A stretch of DNA of 64,000 nt, from contig CP078014.1 of assembly GCA_020544565.1 (NCBI GenBank), positions 4,032,016 to 4,096,015 on the forward strand. Direction: 5' to 3'. The DNA comes from Bradyrhizobiaceae bacterium. GTDB lineage: Bacteria; Pseudomonadota; Alphaproteobacteria; Rhizobiales; Xanthobacteraceae. The position numbers and the translations under genes were made by a program. Below are positions 25,687 to 34,900 of this stretch, one piece after another. The notes under the pieces were generated by a model that was given only the letters and a program-made list of their open reading frames with translations, ran no database searches and had not been told where the DNA came from. Within the stretch, counting starts at the first letter, position 1. The number at the start of each line of letters is the position of its first letter.

Positions 25687-26681
25687 AGCGGATTCCAGCA
25701 CGCGAACAGATGGCCGTTCCGTGTGCGTTCGTCGCCGCTAAGCGGAGGGCGTTCGTCGCACCGTTCGGTCCGACGTGGGCAGCGCGGTGCGAAGGCGCAG
25801 CCCCCGGTTCCGTCGGAGGGGGCGGGTGGCTGCCCAGCGATCGACTCGAGCCGATGAGCGATCGGACCGACGATCTTGGGCACGGAGGCGAGGAGGGCGT
25901 GCGTATAAGGATGGCGCCCATCGCGATAGAGGTCGTCGGCCGCCGCTGTCTCGACGATGCGGCCGGCATACATCACGTTGACCCAGTCGGCGTAGCGCGC
26001 CACGACGCCGAGATCGTGCGTGATGAGAAGCAGCGCCCCGCCCAATCCGCGGGTAAGGTCAGTGAGAAGCGTCAAAATCTGCGCCTGCACGGTGACGTCG
26101 AGTGCTGTCGTCGGCTCGTCCGCGATGATGAGTCTTGGCTCGCAGGAGATCGCGATAGCAACCATGACACGCTGGCGCATACCCCCACTGAGCTGGTGAG
26201 GATAGGCCTCGGCTTTGGTCTCTGCATCCGGGATGCGGACCTTCTTGAGAAGGTAGATCGCCTGCGCTTTGGCGGCGCTCCAGGACATCCGGCGATGACG
26301 CACCAGCGGCTCGGCGATCTGGCGCCAGATGCGCAGGCTTGGGTTCAGCGCTGTCATCGGCTCCTGGAAAACGATGCCGACCTCGTTGCCTCGGATGTCC
26401 CTGATCTGTTTCGGTGACTGCGTCTGCATATCACGGCCGGAGAGGCGTATTTCGCCGGCCGTGATCTTGATCGGTGGCATTGGTAGTAGATGGGTGAGCG
26501 ACATCGCCGTGATGCTCTTGCCCGCGCCGCTTTCGCCTACGAGCGCCACGACCTGGCCGGAATAGGCTCGGAACGAAACGTCTGCAACAGCGACCAACTC
26601 CGTCTTGCCTGACCAGATGCCCATGCAGAGCCCGCGCACATCCAGTATCGGGGGCCCCGACTTTTTCAAACTTCCGGGCAT
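25683..26681 (-). CDS. Oligopeptide/dipeptide-type ABC transporter ATPase (DppD/OppD-like)
   Basis: This 332-residue ATPase has Walker A GESGAGKSITAM, signature LSGGMRQRVMVAIAI, Walker B LIIADEPTTALDVT and the C-terminal region PAPSDGTGGCAFAPRCPRR typical of the DppD group. It pairs with the second ATPase as a heterodimer below the two permeases. It starts 3 bp after the binding-protein stop. The gene order on minus is permease, permease, binding protein, ATPase, ATPase, so the binding protein sits in third position rather than first. Confidence 0.9.
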   Translation of the reverse strand: MPGSLKKSGPPILDVRGLCMGIWSGKTELVAVADVSFRAYSGQVVALVGESGAGKSITAMSLTHLLPMPPIKITAGEIRLSGRDMQTQSPKQIRDIRGNEVGIVFQEPMTALNPSLRIWRQIAEPLVRHRRMSWSAAKAQAIYLLKKVRIPDAETKAEAYPHQLSGGMRQRVMVAIAISCEPRLIIADEPTTALDVTVQAQILTLLTDLTRGLGGALLLITHDLGVVARYADWVNVMYAGRIVETAAADDLYRDGRHPYTHALLASVPKIVGPIAHRLESIAGQPPAPSDGTGGCAFAPRCPRRTERCDERPPLSGDERTRNGHLFACWNPL

Positions 26682-26684
26682 CGA

Positions 26685-28382
26685 TCAGAAGCCCATCGAC
26701 TTCTTTAGATCCTGATCGATCCAAGCGCGCGCCCAGATCGGCGCATCACGCCGAGCGGAGACCGAAATCTCGCCATAATAGTTTTTGACCCACGGCCACC
26801 ATACCGTGAACGAGCGCGGCCTGGGCAGAAACAGGAATGGCGCTCGCGCGGTCATCTCATTGGTGAGCGCGGCGACGGCCTTCTTGACCTTGTCCGGGTC
26901 CCTCTCCTGCTGTATGGCGTCGAGCGCCGCATCGACCTTCGGGTCGTTGACGCGGGCAGTATTCCAGACGGACGAGGAGCGGAACAGTTTCTCGACTGAA
27001 GCGGTCGGATTGCTCATACCTGCGAAATGCCAATAGCCGGGGCCGTGCTTGCCGGATGTCATCAGACTGAGGAACGCCCCATACTCCTTTGGCTCGATGA
27101 TCATCTTTACACCGATTGCCGACAGATATCCGGCTACAATCTGTGCCTTCTTCAATTGGTCAGCGTAGGTCGGAACTTGAGCCTTGAACTCGAAACCATT
27201 CGCAAGACCCGCTTCGGCTAGGAGTTTCTTGGCCTTGGCCGGATTGTATTGGAGAACCTCCCGTGCCTCCTCCGGCATCTTTTCGGGCGGCGTGAAATAG
27301 CCTTCCCAAGTTTCATCCAATGGCAGGTGTGGGAAATCAGCGTGGCCGCCATAGATCTGCTTCGCGATGGCGGCCCGGTCGACCGCGAGATTCAAGGCGA
27401 GACGTACCTTCGGGTTGTCGAAGGGTGGTGCATCGACCCGCATTGCCAGCGCCTCACCCGCATAGTCGGGGTGTTCGACGACTTTGATTTTATCTCGGAT
27501 CGGTGCCAGCGATTTGAGCTCGTCCCAGCTAATATTCGTCATGACATCGATCTTGCCAGTGCGGAAGGCGGCTAGGCGTGTCTGTGAATCCGCGATCGTC
27601 CGCATCACAAGCTTATCGACGAAGGGAATCTTGTACGGTTTGCCGTCGATTTTCTCGCGGTCCCAGTACTCCTTGTTAGCCTGATAATCCCCGAAGGCCC
27701 CGGCCTCATACCGCGTCAGCCGGAAGGGGCCTGTGCCGCAGGCATTCTGCCAGTTGCCAGCGCCGCCGTTGGGAGCCTCCGTAATCTCTTTGGGATAGAT
27801 GCCGGCGTAGTAGCCGTAGCCGAGACGGTATTTCCACTCCGAGTTGTACTCCTTTAGGAAGAAGGTCACTTGGTGCGGTCCCGTCTCCTCGGCCCTGTCG
27901 ATGAAGGAGAAATAGACTTTGTTCGCCTTCGGGCTAGCGATGAGACGGTTATACGCGAACACGACATCCTTGGCGGTAAAGTCGCGCGCTTCCATGATGC
28001 CTTTGCAGGCCTGCCATTTCACGTTCTTGCGCAGGTTGACAACGATTGAGAGCGGTTTGTCGACGACCTCCCAGCTCTCTGCGAGTTCGCCGCGCAGCAC
28101 GTCGTCGGAGAGCCAGGCCTCGCTGAAAAAGTTGTTCTTTCCGCCGCCACGTACGCCCTTGCTTAGGTCGCCCACCATCAGCTGCTCCATATAGGGCCCC
28201 GCATCAATCGATACCTTCCAGTTCCAGTCGGCGGGATCCCACGACAACGCCGAAATCCCGGGGGAGTAAGGAGAGATGGTCAGCGTGCCACCGTATTTCG
28301 GCTCCTGTGCGCTCACGGCTTGGGTCGCAATTATAGCCCCGAGCGCGGCTGCCGCCATTGTTCCGAGATGTCCGCGTGCCAT
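26685..28382 (-). CDS. Periplasmic substrate-binding protein, family 5 (DppA/OppA-like)
   Basis: This 565-residue secreted protein has a signal peptide of about 25 residues (ending VSA-QEPKYGG), then GGTLTISPYSPG and a long family-5 solute-binding domain (ARDFTAKDVVFAYNRLI, GTGPFRLTRYEAGAF, DNPKVRLALNLAVDRAAIAK). A strong AGGGAGGAACAAGGA precedes the ATG. Aromatic residues are frequent near the C-terminus (TVWWPWVKNYYGE), but the ligand cannot be deduced. It delivers the solute to the two permeases encoded upstream. Its divergence from the AGPS-like/GST/oxygenase operon across an operator-bearing gap suggests uptake of the substrate of those enzymes. Confidence 0.9.
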   Translation of the reverse strand: MARGHLGTMAAAALGAIIATQAVSAQEPKYGGTLTISPYSPGISALSWDPADWNWKVSIDAGPYMEQLMVGDLSKGVRGGGKNNFFSEAWLSDDVLRGELAESWEVVDKPLSIVVNLRKNVKWQACKGIMEARDFTAKDVVFAYNRLIASPKANKVYFSFIDRAEETGPHQVTFFLKEYNSEWKYRLGYGYYAGIYPKEITEAPNGGAGNWQNACGTGPFRLTRYEAGAFGDYQANKEYWDREKIDGKPYKIPFVDKLVMRTIADSQTRLAAFRTGKIDVMTNISWDELKSLAPIRDKIKVVEHPDYAGEALAMRVDAPPFDNPKVRLALNLAVDRAAIAKQIYGGHADFPHLPLDETWEGYFTPPEKMPEEAREVLQYNPAKAKKLLAEAGLANGFEFKAQVPTYADQLKKAQIVAGYLSAIGVKMIIEPKEYGAFLSLMTSGKHGPGYWHFAGMSNPTASVEKLFRSSSVWNTARVNDPKVDAALDAIQQERDPDKVKKAVAALTNEMTARAPFLFLPRPRSFTVWWPWVKNYYGEISVSARRDAPIWARAWIDQDLKKSMGF

Positions 28383-28415
28383 TCCTTGTTCCTCCCTAAT
28401 GTTATTGTTGTTCGC

Positions 28416-29318
28416 TCAATTGCGGACTATTCCGCGCGGATCGAGAAGATCGCGGAGAGAGTCTCCGAAGATGTTCACGCAAAAAACGATCAGAGTTATC
28501 GCGAGGCCTGGGGCCGCGACCATCCAGACGTTCTCGAACATGTAGGGGCGGGCATCGCTCAGCATACGGCCCCACGCGGGTGCCGGCGGCGGCACGCCAA
28601 GACCAAGGAAGCTGAGACTCGATTCGACCAGGATCACGCCGCCGAGCCGCGTGGTGTAGAGCACGATGAGGGGCGCGGCGATCGTTGGCAGGATGTGCCG
28701 GAGAATGATGTGCCCGTTACCGGCGCCGAAGGAATGGCCCGCCTGCACGTAGAGCTGCTCGCGCGCCGACAGTACCGCGCCCCGTACGATGCGCGAGCCG
28801 GCGACGCCGTAGAGGATGCCGAGGAGGGCGATGATTTGCACGATGCCGGGGCCGAGAACCGCGACGCCCGCGATCAGCACGATCAGGTCGGGAAAGCTCT
28901 GCCAAGTATCGACGAACCGCTGAACCAGGGCGTCGAGACGTCCGCCGAAATACCCGGACAGAACTCCGAGCGTGACCGATATGGCGAGCGATAGCAGCGC
29001 GGCGGTGATACAGACGATAACGGAAGTACGGGCTCCGTAGATGACCCGACTGAGGATGTCGCGACCGAGTTCGTCTGTCCCTAGTGGGTGAGACCAGGAC
29101 GGCCCCTGCATCAGCGATGTAAGGTCGATCGCGTCGAAGTCGTACGGTGCGAGCCAGGGTGCCAGGAGTGCGCAGAGCACGATCGCGGCGAGAAGGCCGG
29201 CGCAAACCGTTCCGAGAATGTCCTGTTTAAAAAGGCGACTGAAGAAAGTCCGTACGGGCGCTGCCCAGGCGCCTCGGTCGGGACCTGCGTCGGTCTTCAG
29301 GGTCGAATTGATAGCCAT
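28416..29318 (-). CDS. ABC transporter permease (DppC/OppC-like)
   Basis: This 300-residue membrane protein has an N-terminal OppC-type domain (about 30-80, ending SWSHPLGTDELGRDILSRVI) and a BPD-type permease domain with the EAA-like loop YVQAGHSFGAGNGHIILRHI. Six hydrophobic helices are visible. It begins 3 bp after the DppB-type permease stop. Confidence 0.9.
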   Translation of the reverse strand: MAINSTLKTDAGPDRGAWAAPVRTFFSRLFKQDILGTVCAGLLAAIVLCALLAPWLAPYDFDAIDLTSLMQGPSWSHPLGTDELGRDILSRVIYGARTSVIVCITAALLSLAISVTLGVLSGYFGGRLDALVQRFVDTWQSFPDLIVLIAGVAVLGPGIVQIIALLGILYGVAGSRIVRGAVLSAREQLYVQAGHSFGAGNGHIILRHILPTIAAPLIVLYTTRLGGVILVESSLSFLGLGVPPPAPAWGRMLSDARPYMFENVWMVAAPGLAITLIVFCVNIFGDSLRDLLDPRGIVRN

Positions 29319-29321
29319 GCG

Positions 29322-30290
29322 TCAGCCCTGACGAATCTTGGGATCTAGGAGGGCGTAGCTGATGTCGACGAGCAGGTTGATCGTCATTACGCCGACGCCC
29401 ACGAGGAGAAAGATGCCGGTAATGACCGGATAGTCCCGCTGCGACACCGCCATCAGGAGTAGTTGGCCCATACCGGAGATCACGAAGATCTGCTCAATTA
29501 CGACCGCGCCACCGATCAGCAGGGGCAACTGCAAGCCGACGATGGTTATGACCGGCAGAAGCGCGTTTTTGAGGACATGGCGCAAAACGACCGTCCGCTC
29601 GTCGAGACCCTTGCTCCAGGCCGTGCGGACATAATCCTGGCGCATGACTTCGAGGACCATCGTACGGGTCATCCTCATCGTCACTCCGGATAAGGCGATG
29701 CCGAGGACGATCGCGGGCGGCACCATCTGGCGGAGGCTAAGGAGGGGATCGTCGGTCAGCCCAACATATTGCGTGGTCGGCGCGATCCCCCAGAGAATCG
29801 CTGGCAGGATCACCACCAACGTCCCGAGCCAAAAAGGCGGCACGGACAGGGCTGTGATGGCAAAGACACGGCCGAGATAATCGACCGGCTTGTTTTGCCG
29901 GATCGCCGAGATGATGCCGACCGGCAGCGCGATCAAGAGGGCGAAGATCATGGCCAGCACCCCTAAATAGAGGGTAGTCGGTATGCGTTCAGCGACGAGG
30001 CTAGTGACGCTCTCTCCCGTCCAAAGCGAGCGACCGAAATCTCCGTGGAGCACAATTGAGCTGATCCAGTGCCAATATTGTACAAGGACCGGCTGATCGA
30101 GCCCGAGTGCCTTGATAAGATCTTCGCGGGTCTTGACGCTGGCCGAGATATCGTTCTGGGACATCATCATGTCGATCGTGTCTCCCGGTATCAGGCGAAT
30201 GGCCGAGAACACAATAACGCTCGCTAGCAGGAAGGTCGGCACGAGGGCGACAAGGCGACGAATTAGATATCTCAGCATGACGCGGTCCAT
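29322..30290 (-). CDS. ABC transporter permease (DppB/OppB-like)
   Basis: This 322-residue permease begins MLRYLIRRLVALVPTFLLAS after an optional four-residue extension (Met 30290; internal Met 30278), has the OppB-type N-terminal segment FSAIRLIPGDTID and the EAA-like loop DYVRTAWSKGLDERTVVLRH. It is the first gene of the importer operon on minus. Two predicted operators (30442 and 30564) lie in the 359-bp gap to the divergent AGPS-like gene, so both operons are likely co-regulated by the cluster's GntR protein. Confidence 0.9.
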   Translation of the reverse strand: MDRVMLRYLIRRLVALVPTFLLASVIVFSAIRLIPGDTIDMMMSQNDISASVKTREDLIKALGLDQPVLVQYWHWISSIVLHGDFGRSLWTGESVTSLVAERIPTTLYLGVLAMIFALLIALPVGIISAIRQNKPVDYLGRVFAITALSVPPFWLGTLVVILPAILWGIAPTTQYVGLTDDPLLSLRQMVPPAIVLGIALSGVTMRMTRTMVLEVMRQDYVRTAWSKGLDERTVVLRHVLKNALLPVITIVGLQLPLLIGGAVVIEQIFVISGMGQLLLMAVSQRDYPVITGIFLLVGVGVMTINLLVDISYALLDPKIRQG

Positions 30291-30441
30291 TGGAGGGCGC
30301 GCTCACCATGCAGATTGGCTTGGTCCGACAGCACCACGCTCTTGTCCCTCTCTATGTGAAAAAGGCCGCTGAACGCCCGCTCATCAAAAAATGAGGTGAG
30401 TTCTCTATTTGCAGATCAGTTGCAATCTGGCACATCCAATC

Positions 30442-30452
30442 TGGTCATACCA
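30442..30452. promoter_or_regulatory. Predicted GntR/FCD operator, importer side
   Basis: TGGT-CAT-ACCA (extended form CTGGTCATACCAT), 152 bp upstream of the importer's first permease. Confidence 0.65.
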
Positions 30453-30547
30453 TTCAAGCGTGCTCTTGGCGGCGGTGTCAAGGCGAATGTTGTCGCGGTG
30501 GCGTAGCTCCGGGGTGCTTATCTACTCCGAGAACCATTGACCGACCG

Positions 30548-30576
30548 AATTGGATATGCCAATTTGGTCGAACCAG
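30548..30576. promoter_or_regulatory. Predicted GntR/FCD operator, AGPS-like operon side
   Basis: TTGGT-CGA-ACCAG lies at 30564-30576, immediately preceded by a degenerate second copy, AATTGG-ATATG-CCAATT (30548-30564). They are 74-102 bp upstream of the GTG at 30650. Confidence 0.65.
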
Positions 30577-30649
30577 ATCGCGATGTCTACCAAAACGCAT
30601 GCGCACCTGGATGGTTGATTTACGTCGAAAATCTCGAAGGAGAAGCGCT

Positions 30650-32302
30650 GTGGCGAAGGAAAAGAGTGGCTACTACGGCCAGCGAAGGAAGTTCTGGTCG
30701 TGGGGATATGAAGGTGAAGATAATTCCAAGGACGAAATCCGAACCATGCGAGACCGCGTGGAGCAGCGGCTTGGAATTAAAGACATCGAAATTCTGTCAG
30801 ACCCGACTCTGGACGAGATTGAACTTTATGCGTCGCGCATAAAGATCCCTCGAACGCTGGAGGATTTCTGTACCTCGGAAAAATGGGACAGAATTGTTCA
30901 TACGTACGGTAAGGGTTTCAAGGACATGACCCTTATCTACCGGCGCGATTTCAAGAAGGCTCCGGACGTCGTGGCCTATCCGCGCGACGAAGAAGACATC
31001 GCTGCCATCTTCGACTGGTGCGGGGAAAATGGTTATGCATGCATCCCGTATGGCGGCGGATCGAGCGTCACCGGCGGCTTCTGGGGTCCCGAGCGCGACG
31101 CCTTTCCCGGGGTCGTCGTAATCGACTTGGGCAACCTCAACAAGATTCTCGAAGTCGACCCCGTGTCGCGCTGCGCGCGGATCCAGGCGGGCATTCTCGG
31201 TCCGGCTCTGGAAGAACAACTGAAGCCGCATGGCCTCACCCTGCGCCATATTCCGCAATCGTGGGAATTCTCATCGCTGGGCGGTTGGATCGCAACCCGC
31301 TCGTCCGGTCACTATGCGACCCATCTCACGCATATTGACGACATGGTGGAAAGCCTGCGCGTGGTCACCCCGGCGGGAACGATCCAGAACCGCCGCCTGC
31401 CAGGCTCGGGTGCGGGACCCAATCCGGATCGGCTGTTCATCGGGTCTGAGGGCTCGCTGGGCATCATCACCGATGCATGGATGCGTCTACAGGGGCGTGT
31501 GAAATTCCGTGCGAATGCGTCGATCTCCTTCAAGACGTTCTATCAGGGTGCCAAGGCCGTCCGTCAGATCACCCAAGCAGGACTGTTCCCGGCGAACTGT
31601 CGCTATCTGGACGAGCAGGACGCCAAATTCTACGGCGCTGGAGACGGCACCGATTCGGTCCTGTTGCTGGGCTTCGAATCCGCCGACCATCCGGTGGACG
31701 CGTGGCTGGAGCGTAGTCTCGAAATCTGCAAGGACTTCGGTGGCGTCGTGAAGCAACAGGCGGGAACTGCGGACAACGCGCTGGAGACCAGCCGTAGCGG
31801 GCCGCAGGGTAACTGGCGGCACCAGTTCAGATATCTGCCCCGGTTGATGCATACGCGCGCAGCGATGGGAATCGTCAGCTTCACGTTCGAAACTGCCTAC
31901 ACTTGGGATCGGTTCGAAGAAGTCGATACCGAGATCATGCGTCGCATCCGGAAGGCCCAGAAGGAAAATCTTGGCGGCGGCATCGTCTGCCGCAGGTTCT
32001 CCTTCCTGTATCCGGACGGCCCGGCTCCTTACTATTCGATCATGGCTCCTTCGACGCACGCCAACAGCCTTGAAGCCTATAAGATGCTCCACGACGTTGC
32101 GTCGGACGCGCTAATCGAACTCGGCGCAACCATCACGCACCACCATGCTGTCGGAAAATCGTTCCGTCCTTGGTACGACAAGGAAGTCGATCCGTTGTTC
32201 CGCCGTGTGCTGGCAGCCGCCAAGACCGAACTGGACCCGAAGTGGATGTTGAACCCTGGGCTGATCGTTGACAAGCCAGCAGGGCTCAAGATCGTCGGAT
32301 AG
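30650..32302 (+). CDS. AGPS-like FAD-linked oxidoreductase (possible ether-carboxylate dehydrogenase)
   Basis: This 550-residue flavoprotein belongs to the alkylglycerone-phosphate-synthase branch of the VAO/PCMH family: N-terminal RRKFWSWGYEGED, FAD loop PYGGGSSVTGGFWG, RSSGHYATHLTHIDDMVES, GSEGSLGIITDAWMRL and the C-terminal THHHAVGKSFRPW carrying the AGPS-type active-site His pair. I use GTG 30650, which has AAGGAG seven bases upstream. In-frame ATGs at 30599 and 30611 lack this. AGPS enzymes act at ether carbons. In Sphingopyxis, PEG-carboxylate dehydrogenase is a roughly 64-kDa FAD enzyme releasing glyoxylate from an ether carboxylate and is encoded beside a GST, as here. I infer a similar reaction. 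This is not proven by the sequence. Confidence 0.8.
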   Translation: MAKEKSGYYGQRRKFWSWGYEGEDNSKDEIRTMRDRVEQRLGIKDIEILSDPTLDEIELYASRIKIPRTLEDFCTSEKWDRIVHTYGKGFKDMTLIYRRDFKKAPDVVAYPRDEEDIAAIFDWCGENGYACIPYGGGSSVTGGFWGPERDAFPGVVVIDLGNLNKILEVDPVSRCARIQAGILGPALEEQLKPHGLTLRHIPQSWEFSSLGGWIATRSSGHYATHLTHIDDMVESLRVVTPAGTIQNRRLPGSGAGPNPDRLFIGSEGSLGIITDAWMRLQGRVKFRANASISFKTFYQGAKAVRQITQAGLFPANCRYLDEQDAKFYGAGDGTDSVLLLGFESADHPVDAWLERSLEICKDFGGVVKQQAGTADNALETSRSGPQGNWRHQFRYLPRLMHTRAAMGIVSFTFETAYTWDRFEEVDTEIMRRIRKAQKENLGGGIVCRRFSFLYPDGPAPYYSIMAPSTHANSLEAYKMLHDVASDALIELGATITHHHAVGKSFRPWYDKEVDPLFRRVLAAAKTELDPKWMLNPGLIVDKPAGLKIVG

Positions 32303-32314
32303 GAGTCCTCTGCG

Positions 32315-32995
32315 ATGATTGATCTATACTTCTGGCCAACCCCGAACGGGTATAAAGCAGCCATAATGCTGGCAGAGTTGGACTTGGAGTATCGTGTAGT
32401 TCCGGTTGATATAACGGCAGGTGAGCAGTTTCATCCGGAATTTCTGAAGATCAATCCAAATAACAAAGTGCCGGCCATCGTGGATCACGATGGCCCGCAC
32501 AACAAGCCATATGCAGTTTTTGAATCCGCGGTCGTTCTTATCTATCTCGCGGAAAAGTCCGGTAGATTTCTCTCTCAGGATCCTGAAAAGCGCTACGATA
32601 CGCTAAAGTGGCTTGTATTTCAGAATACGACGATGGGTCCAATGCTGGGCCAAGCGCACCACTTCATGGTGTATGCGACTGAGAAGATCGATTACGCGAT
32701 CGAACGTTATGATCGGGAAGTTGGTCGAATATACAACATTCTCGAGAAGCGCCTTGGCGAATTTGAATATCTCGCCGGCGAGTATTCCATCGCTGACATC
32801 AGCACATTCCCTTGGGTTCGCACGCGAAAGCTGCATCGACGTGACTTGTCGGAGTACCCGAACATTGATCGATGGTACCAGGCGATCAAAGACCGTCCGG
32901 GGGTTAGGGCGGGCATAAATACGTTGTCCGACAGCAAACAATGGGAAGCGAAGCCGGGCACCGAGGCCTGGAAGAATATGTTCGGAAAGAACTGA
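32315..32995 (+). CDS. Glutathione S-transferase, Nu class (YfcG/YghU-like)
   Basis: This 226-residue GST has a thioredoxin-fold N-terminal domain (MIDLYFWPTPNGYKAAIML, with Thr/Asn in the PTPNG glutathione-activating loop, then NPNNKVPAIVDHDG and FESAVVLIYLAE) and an all-helical C-terminal domain (NTTMGPMLGQAHHFMVYA, SIADISTFPW). The TPNG and GPMLGQ motifs are those of the Nu-class enzymes YfcG and YghU, which bind two GSH and reduce disulfides. AGGAG precedes the start, 12 bp after the AGPS-like gene. With the regulon's own glutathione reductase it forms a GSH cycle. In PEG degraders the adjacent GST was proposed to act on the CoA ester. Confidence 0.88.
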   Translation: MIDLYFWPTPNGYKAAIMLAELDLEYRVVPVDITAGEQFHPEFLKINPNNKVPAIVDHDGPHNKPYAVFESAVVLIYLAEKSGRFLSQDPEKRYDTLKWLVFQNTTMGPMLGQAHHFMVYATEKIDYAIERYDREVGRIYNILEKRLGEFEYLAGEYSIADISTFPWVRTRKLHRRDLSEYPNIDRWYQAIKDRPGVRAGINTLSDSKQWEAKPGTEAWKNMFGKN

Positions 32996-33030
32996 AGTTC
33001 GCAACAATCCAAAAGCGAGCGTCGACTCGA

Positions 33031-33372
33031 ATGACTAACTGGGTAAAAGCCGCTCTTACGAAAGATGTGTCGGATGACAGCATTCAGCAGCTCAATATCA
33101 ACGGATGCAAAGTTGCGCTCTACCGCTGCGGCGAAGAGTATTTTGCCACGTCTGACGTTTGTACTCATGCCTATGCACTTCTGTCCGACGGTTGGCTCGA
33201 TGGTTACGAGATCGAGTGCCCGCTTCATGGCGCCCGCTTCGATGTTCGAACGGGCGCGGCGTTGACCTCACCAGCAGAAACGGCCCTGGCAACCTATCCT
33301 GTTCGTGTCGCCGGTGATGCTGTGGAAATCGATGTCACCTCGGCACCGTCTAATCCCGACGCGTCAACCTAA
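33031..33372 (+). CDS. Rieske-type [2Fe-2S] ferredoxin
   Basis: This 113-residue small Rieske protein has the cluster motif Cys-Thr-His (VCTHAYALLSDG) and Cys-Pro-Leu-His (IECPLHGARFD), 17 residues apart as usual, as in the ferredoxins of biphenyl, naphthalene and carbazole dioxygenases. The ATG at 33031 gives the standard length. The open frame extends upstream to 32941 but would overlap the GST gene. It carries electrons from the reductase (35548) to the oxygenase (33476/34901). Confidence 0.9.
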   Translation: MTNWVKAALTKDVSDDSIQQLNINGCKVALYRCGEEYFATSDVCTHAYALLSDGWLDGYEIECPLHGARFDVRTGAALTSPAETALATYPVRVAGDAVEIDVTSAPSNPDAST

Positions 33373-33475
33373 CTTAACGGCAAGGGGGGCGACGATGTCG
33401 CCATTTTGTGTGACGCCCCCATCTCGTCCGAAATAGCCGCTCCGCTTTGCTACAAGAAAAATAGAGGAGGTCGAA

Positions 33476-34891
33476 TTGACCAGCTTCAGGTCGGAAGTAC
33501 CCAGCCCTGTGAGGCCGAGCGACGGTGGTGTCAGAGGTGGGCCAATCACACCCGAAATGGTTTCGAAGCTGCTGGACGATCGACCCGATGACGGAATATT
33601 TCGGGTAGATCGGACGGTGTTCACCGACCAGGATATTTTTGAGCGCGAACTTACTCACGTTTTCGAGGGGACTTGGGTTTTCGTCGGGCTGGAAAGTCAG
33701 TTACGCAAGCCGAATGACTTCGTGACGACGTACATCGGGCGCCACCCCGTCCTGATTACAAAGGACGGGACTGGAGAAATTCGATGCTTCTTTAACACCT
33801 GTCGCCACCGCGGGGCGATCGTTTGCCCCTTTAAGAAGGGCAATCAGAAATTCCATGTTTGTCGCTATCATGGGTGGTCGTACGATAGTGCCGGCAAGAA
33901 TGTTTCGATGACCGATGAGAAGGATGGCCAGTATCCGCCGTCCTTTCTTGCGGATGATCATGGCCTCAAGCCTGTTCCCAAGATTGCAAGCTATCGAGGG
34001 CTTCTGTTTGCAAGCGTGTCGCCCGACGTGCCGACGCTAGAGGAGCATCTTGGTGACGCGCGCGCGTTTATCGATCTCGTTGTCGATCAGGGCATCGAAG
34101 GGCTGGAGTTCGTTGACGGAAACGTAAGCTACACGTTCGACGCCAATTGGAAGCTTCAGTTCGAGAACGGGCTTGATTATTACCACTTCGCTTCAACGCA
34201 CAGTTCGTATATCGACGTTCTCAAGAAGCGTGAAGTGCGGAGAGGACCGCTAGAAGTAAAGCCGTGGAATCCGACAGAGACCGACCCCGACGCGCAAGGA
34301 AGCTTCAGCCTGGCGAGGGGGCACGCGATGATGTGGTCCATTCATGCGTCAAGGGTTTATAAGCTCCGCCCTCTCAATCAGGATGGCAAACTTCTGTCGA
34401 CGGTTCAGGGGCAGACTCGGGAAGACAAGCTCAAGTGGATGTTTCGTCAGCGCAATCTCACGATTTATCCTAACCTGCAGATCGTTGATATCGGCACGCT
34501 GCAGTTGCGGACGTGGCGGCCATTGGCTCCGGACAAGACGGAGATTACGTCTCACTGTCTTGCCCCAGTTGGTGAAAGTGACGAGGCGCGCCGCGTTCGC
34601 ATCCGTCTGTATGAGGATTTCTTCAATCCGAGCGGTCTTGCGACGTCCGACGACAACGTCATGTACGAGCTTTGCCAGACCGGCTACGGAGCTCGTTTCG
34701 CTGGTCCTACGCAGGGGTATGCGCGAGGCTTGAGGCCGAAGTCCGGCGAGGCACTCAACTACTCTTCCGAATTGCAGGTTTCACCTGATCGGTGGACCTA
34801 TGGAGCGCCCCTGTTCGGCGATGAGACATGCTTTCATTCCGGTTACCGGGAATGGCTGCGCCTTATGACTCGTGATCCCTCGGAAGGCTAG
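33476..34891 (+). CDS. Aromatic-ring-hydroxylating (Rieske) oxygenase, large subunit, benzoate/toluate family
   Basis: This 471-residue catalytic subunit has Rieske ligands Cys109-His111 and Cys129-His132 (TCRHRG, CRYHGWSY) and mononuclear iron ligands His237 and His242 with bridging Asp234 (NGLDYYHFASTHSS). Overall resemblance is to BenA/XylX/AntA and the phenoxyacetate-type oxygenases (FRVDRTVFTDQDIFERELTH, FEGTWVFVGLESQL, YEDFFNPSGLATSDDNVMYE). It starts with TTG 33476, five bases after GAGGAGG. The next Met is 27 codons on. With the small subunit it would be an alpha3beta3 enzyme adding O2 to an aromatic acid. Angular attack on an aryloxyacetate giving a phenol plus glyoxylate is one possibility in this context. 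Confidence 0.88.
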   Translation: MTSFRSEVPSPVRPSDGGVRGGPITPEMVSKLLDDRPDDGIFRVDRTVFTDQDIFERELTHVFEGTWVFVGLESQLRKPNDFVTTYIGRHPVLITKDGTGEIRCFFNTCRHRGAIVCPFKKGNQKFHVCRYHGWSYDSAGKNVSMTDEKDGQYPPSFLADDHGLKPVPKIASYRGLLFASVSPDVPTLEEHLGDARAFIDLVVDQGIEGLEFVDGNVSYTFDANWKLQFENGLDYYHFASTHSSYIDVLKKREVRRGPLEVKPWNPTETDPDAQGSFSLARGHAMMWSIHASRVYKLRPLNQDGKLLSTVQGQTREDKLKWMFRQRNLTIYPNLQIVDIGTLQLRTWRPLAPDKTEITSHCLAPVGESDEARRVRIRLYEDFFNPSGLATSDDNVMYELCQTGYGARFAGPTQGYARGLRPKSGEALNYSSELQVSPDRWTYGAPLFGDETCFHSGYREWLRLMTRDPSEG

Positions 34892-34900
34892 GTTAGCGAC

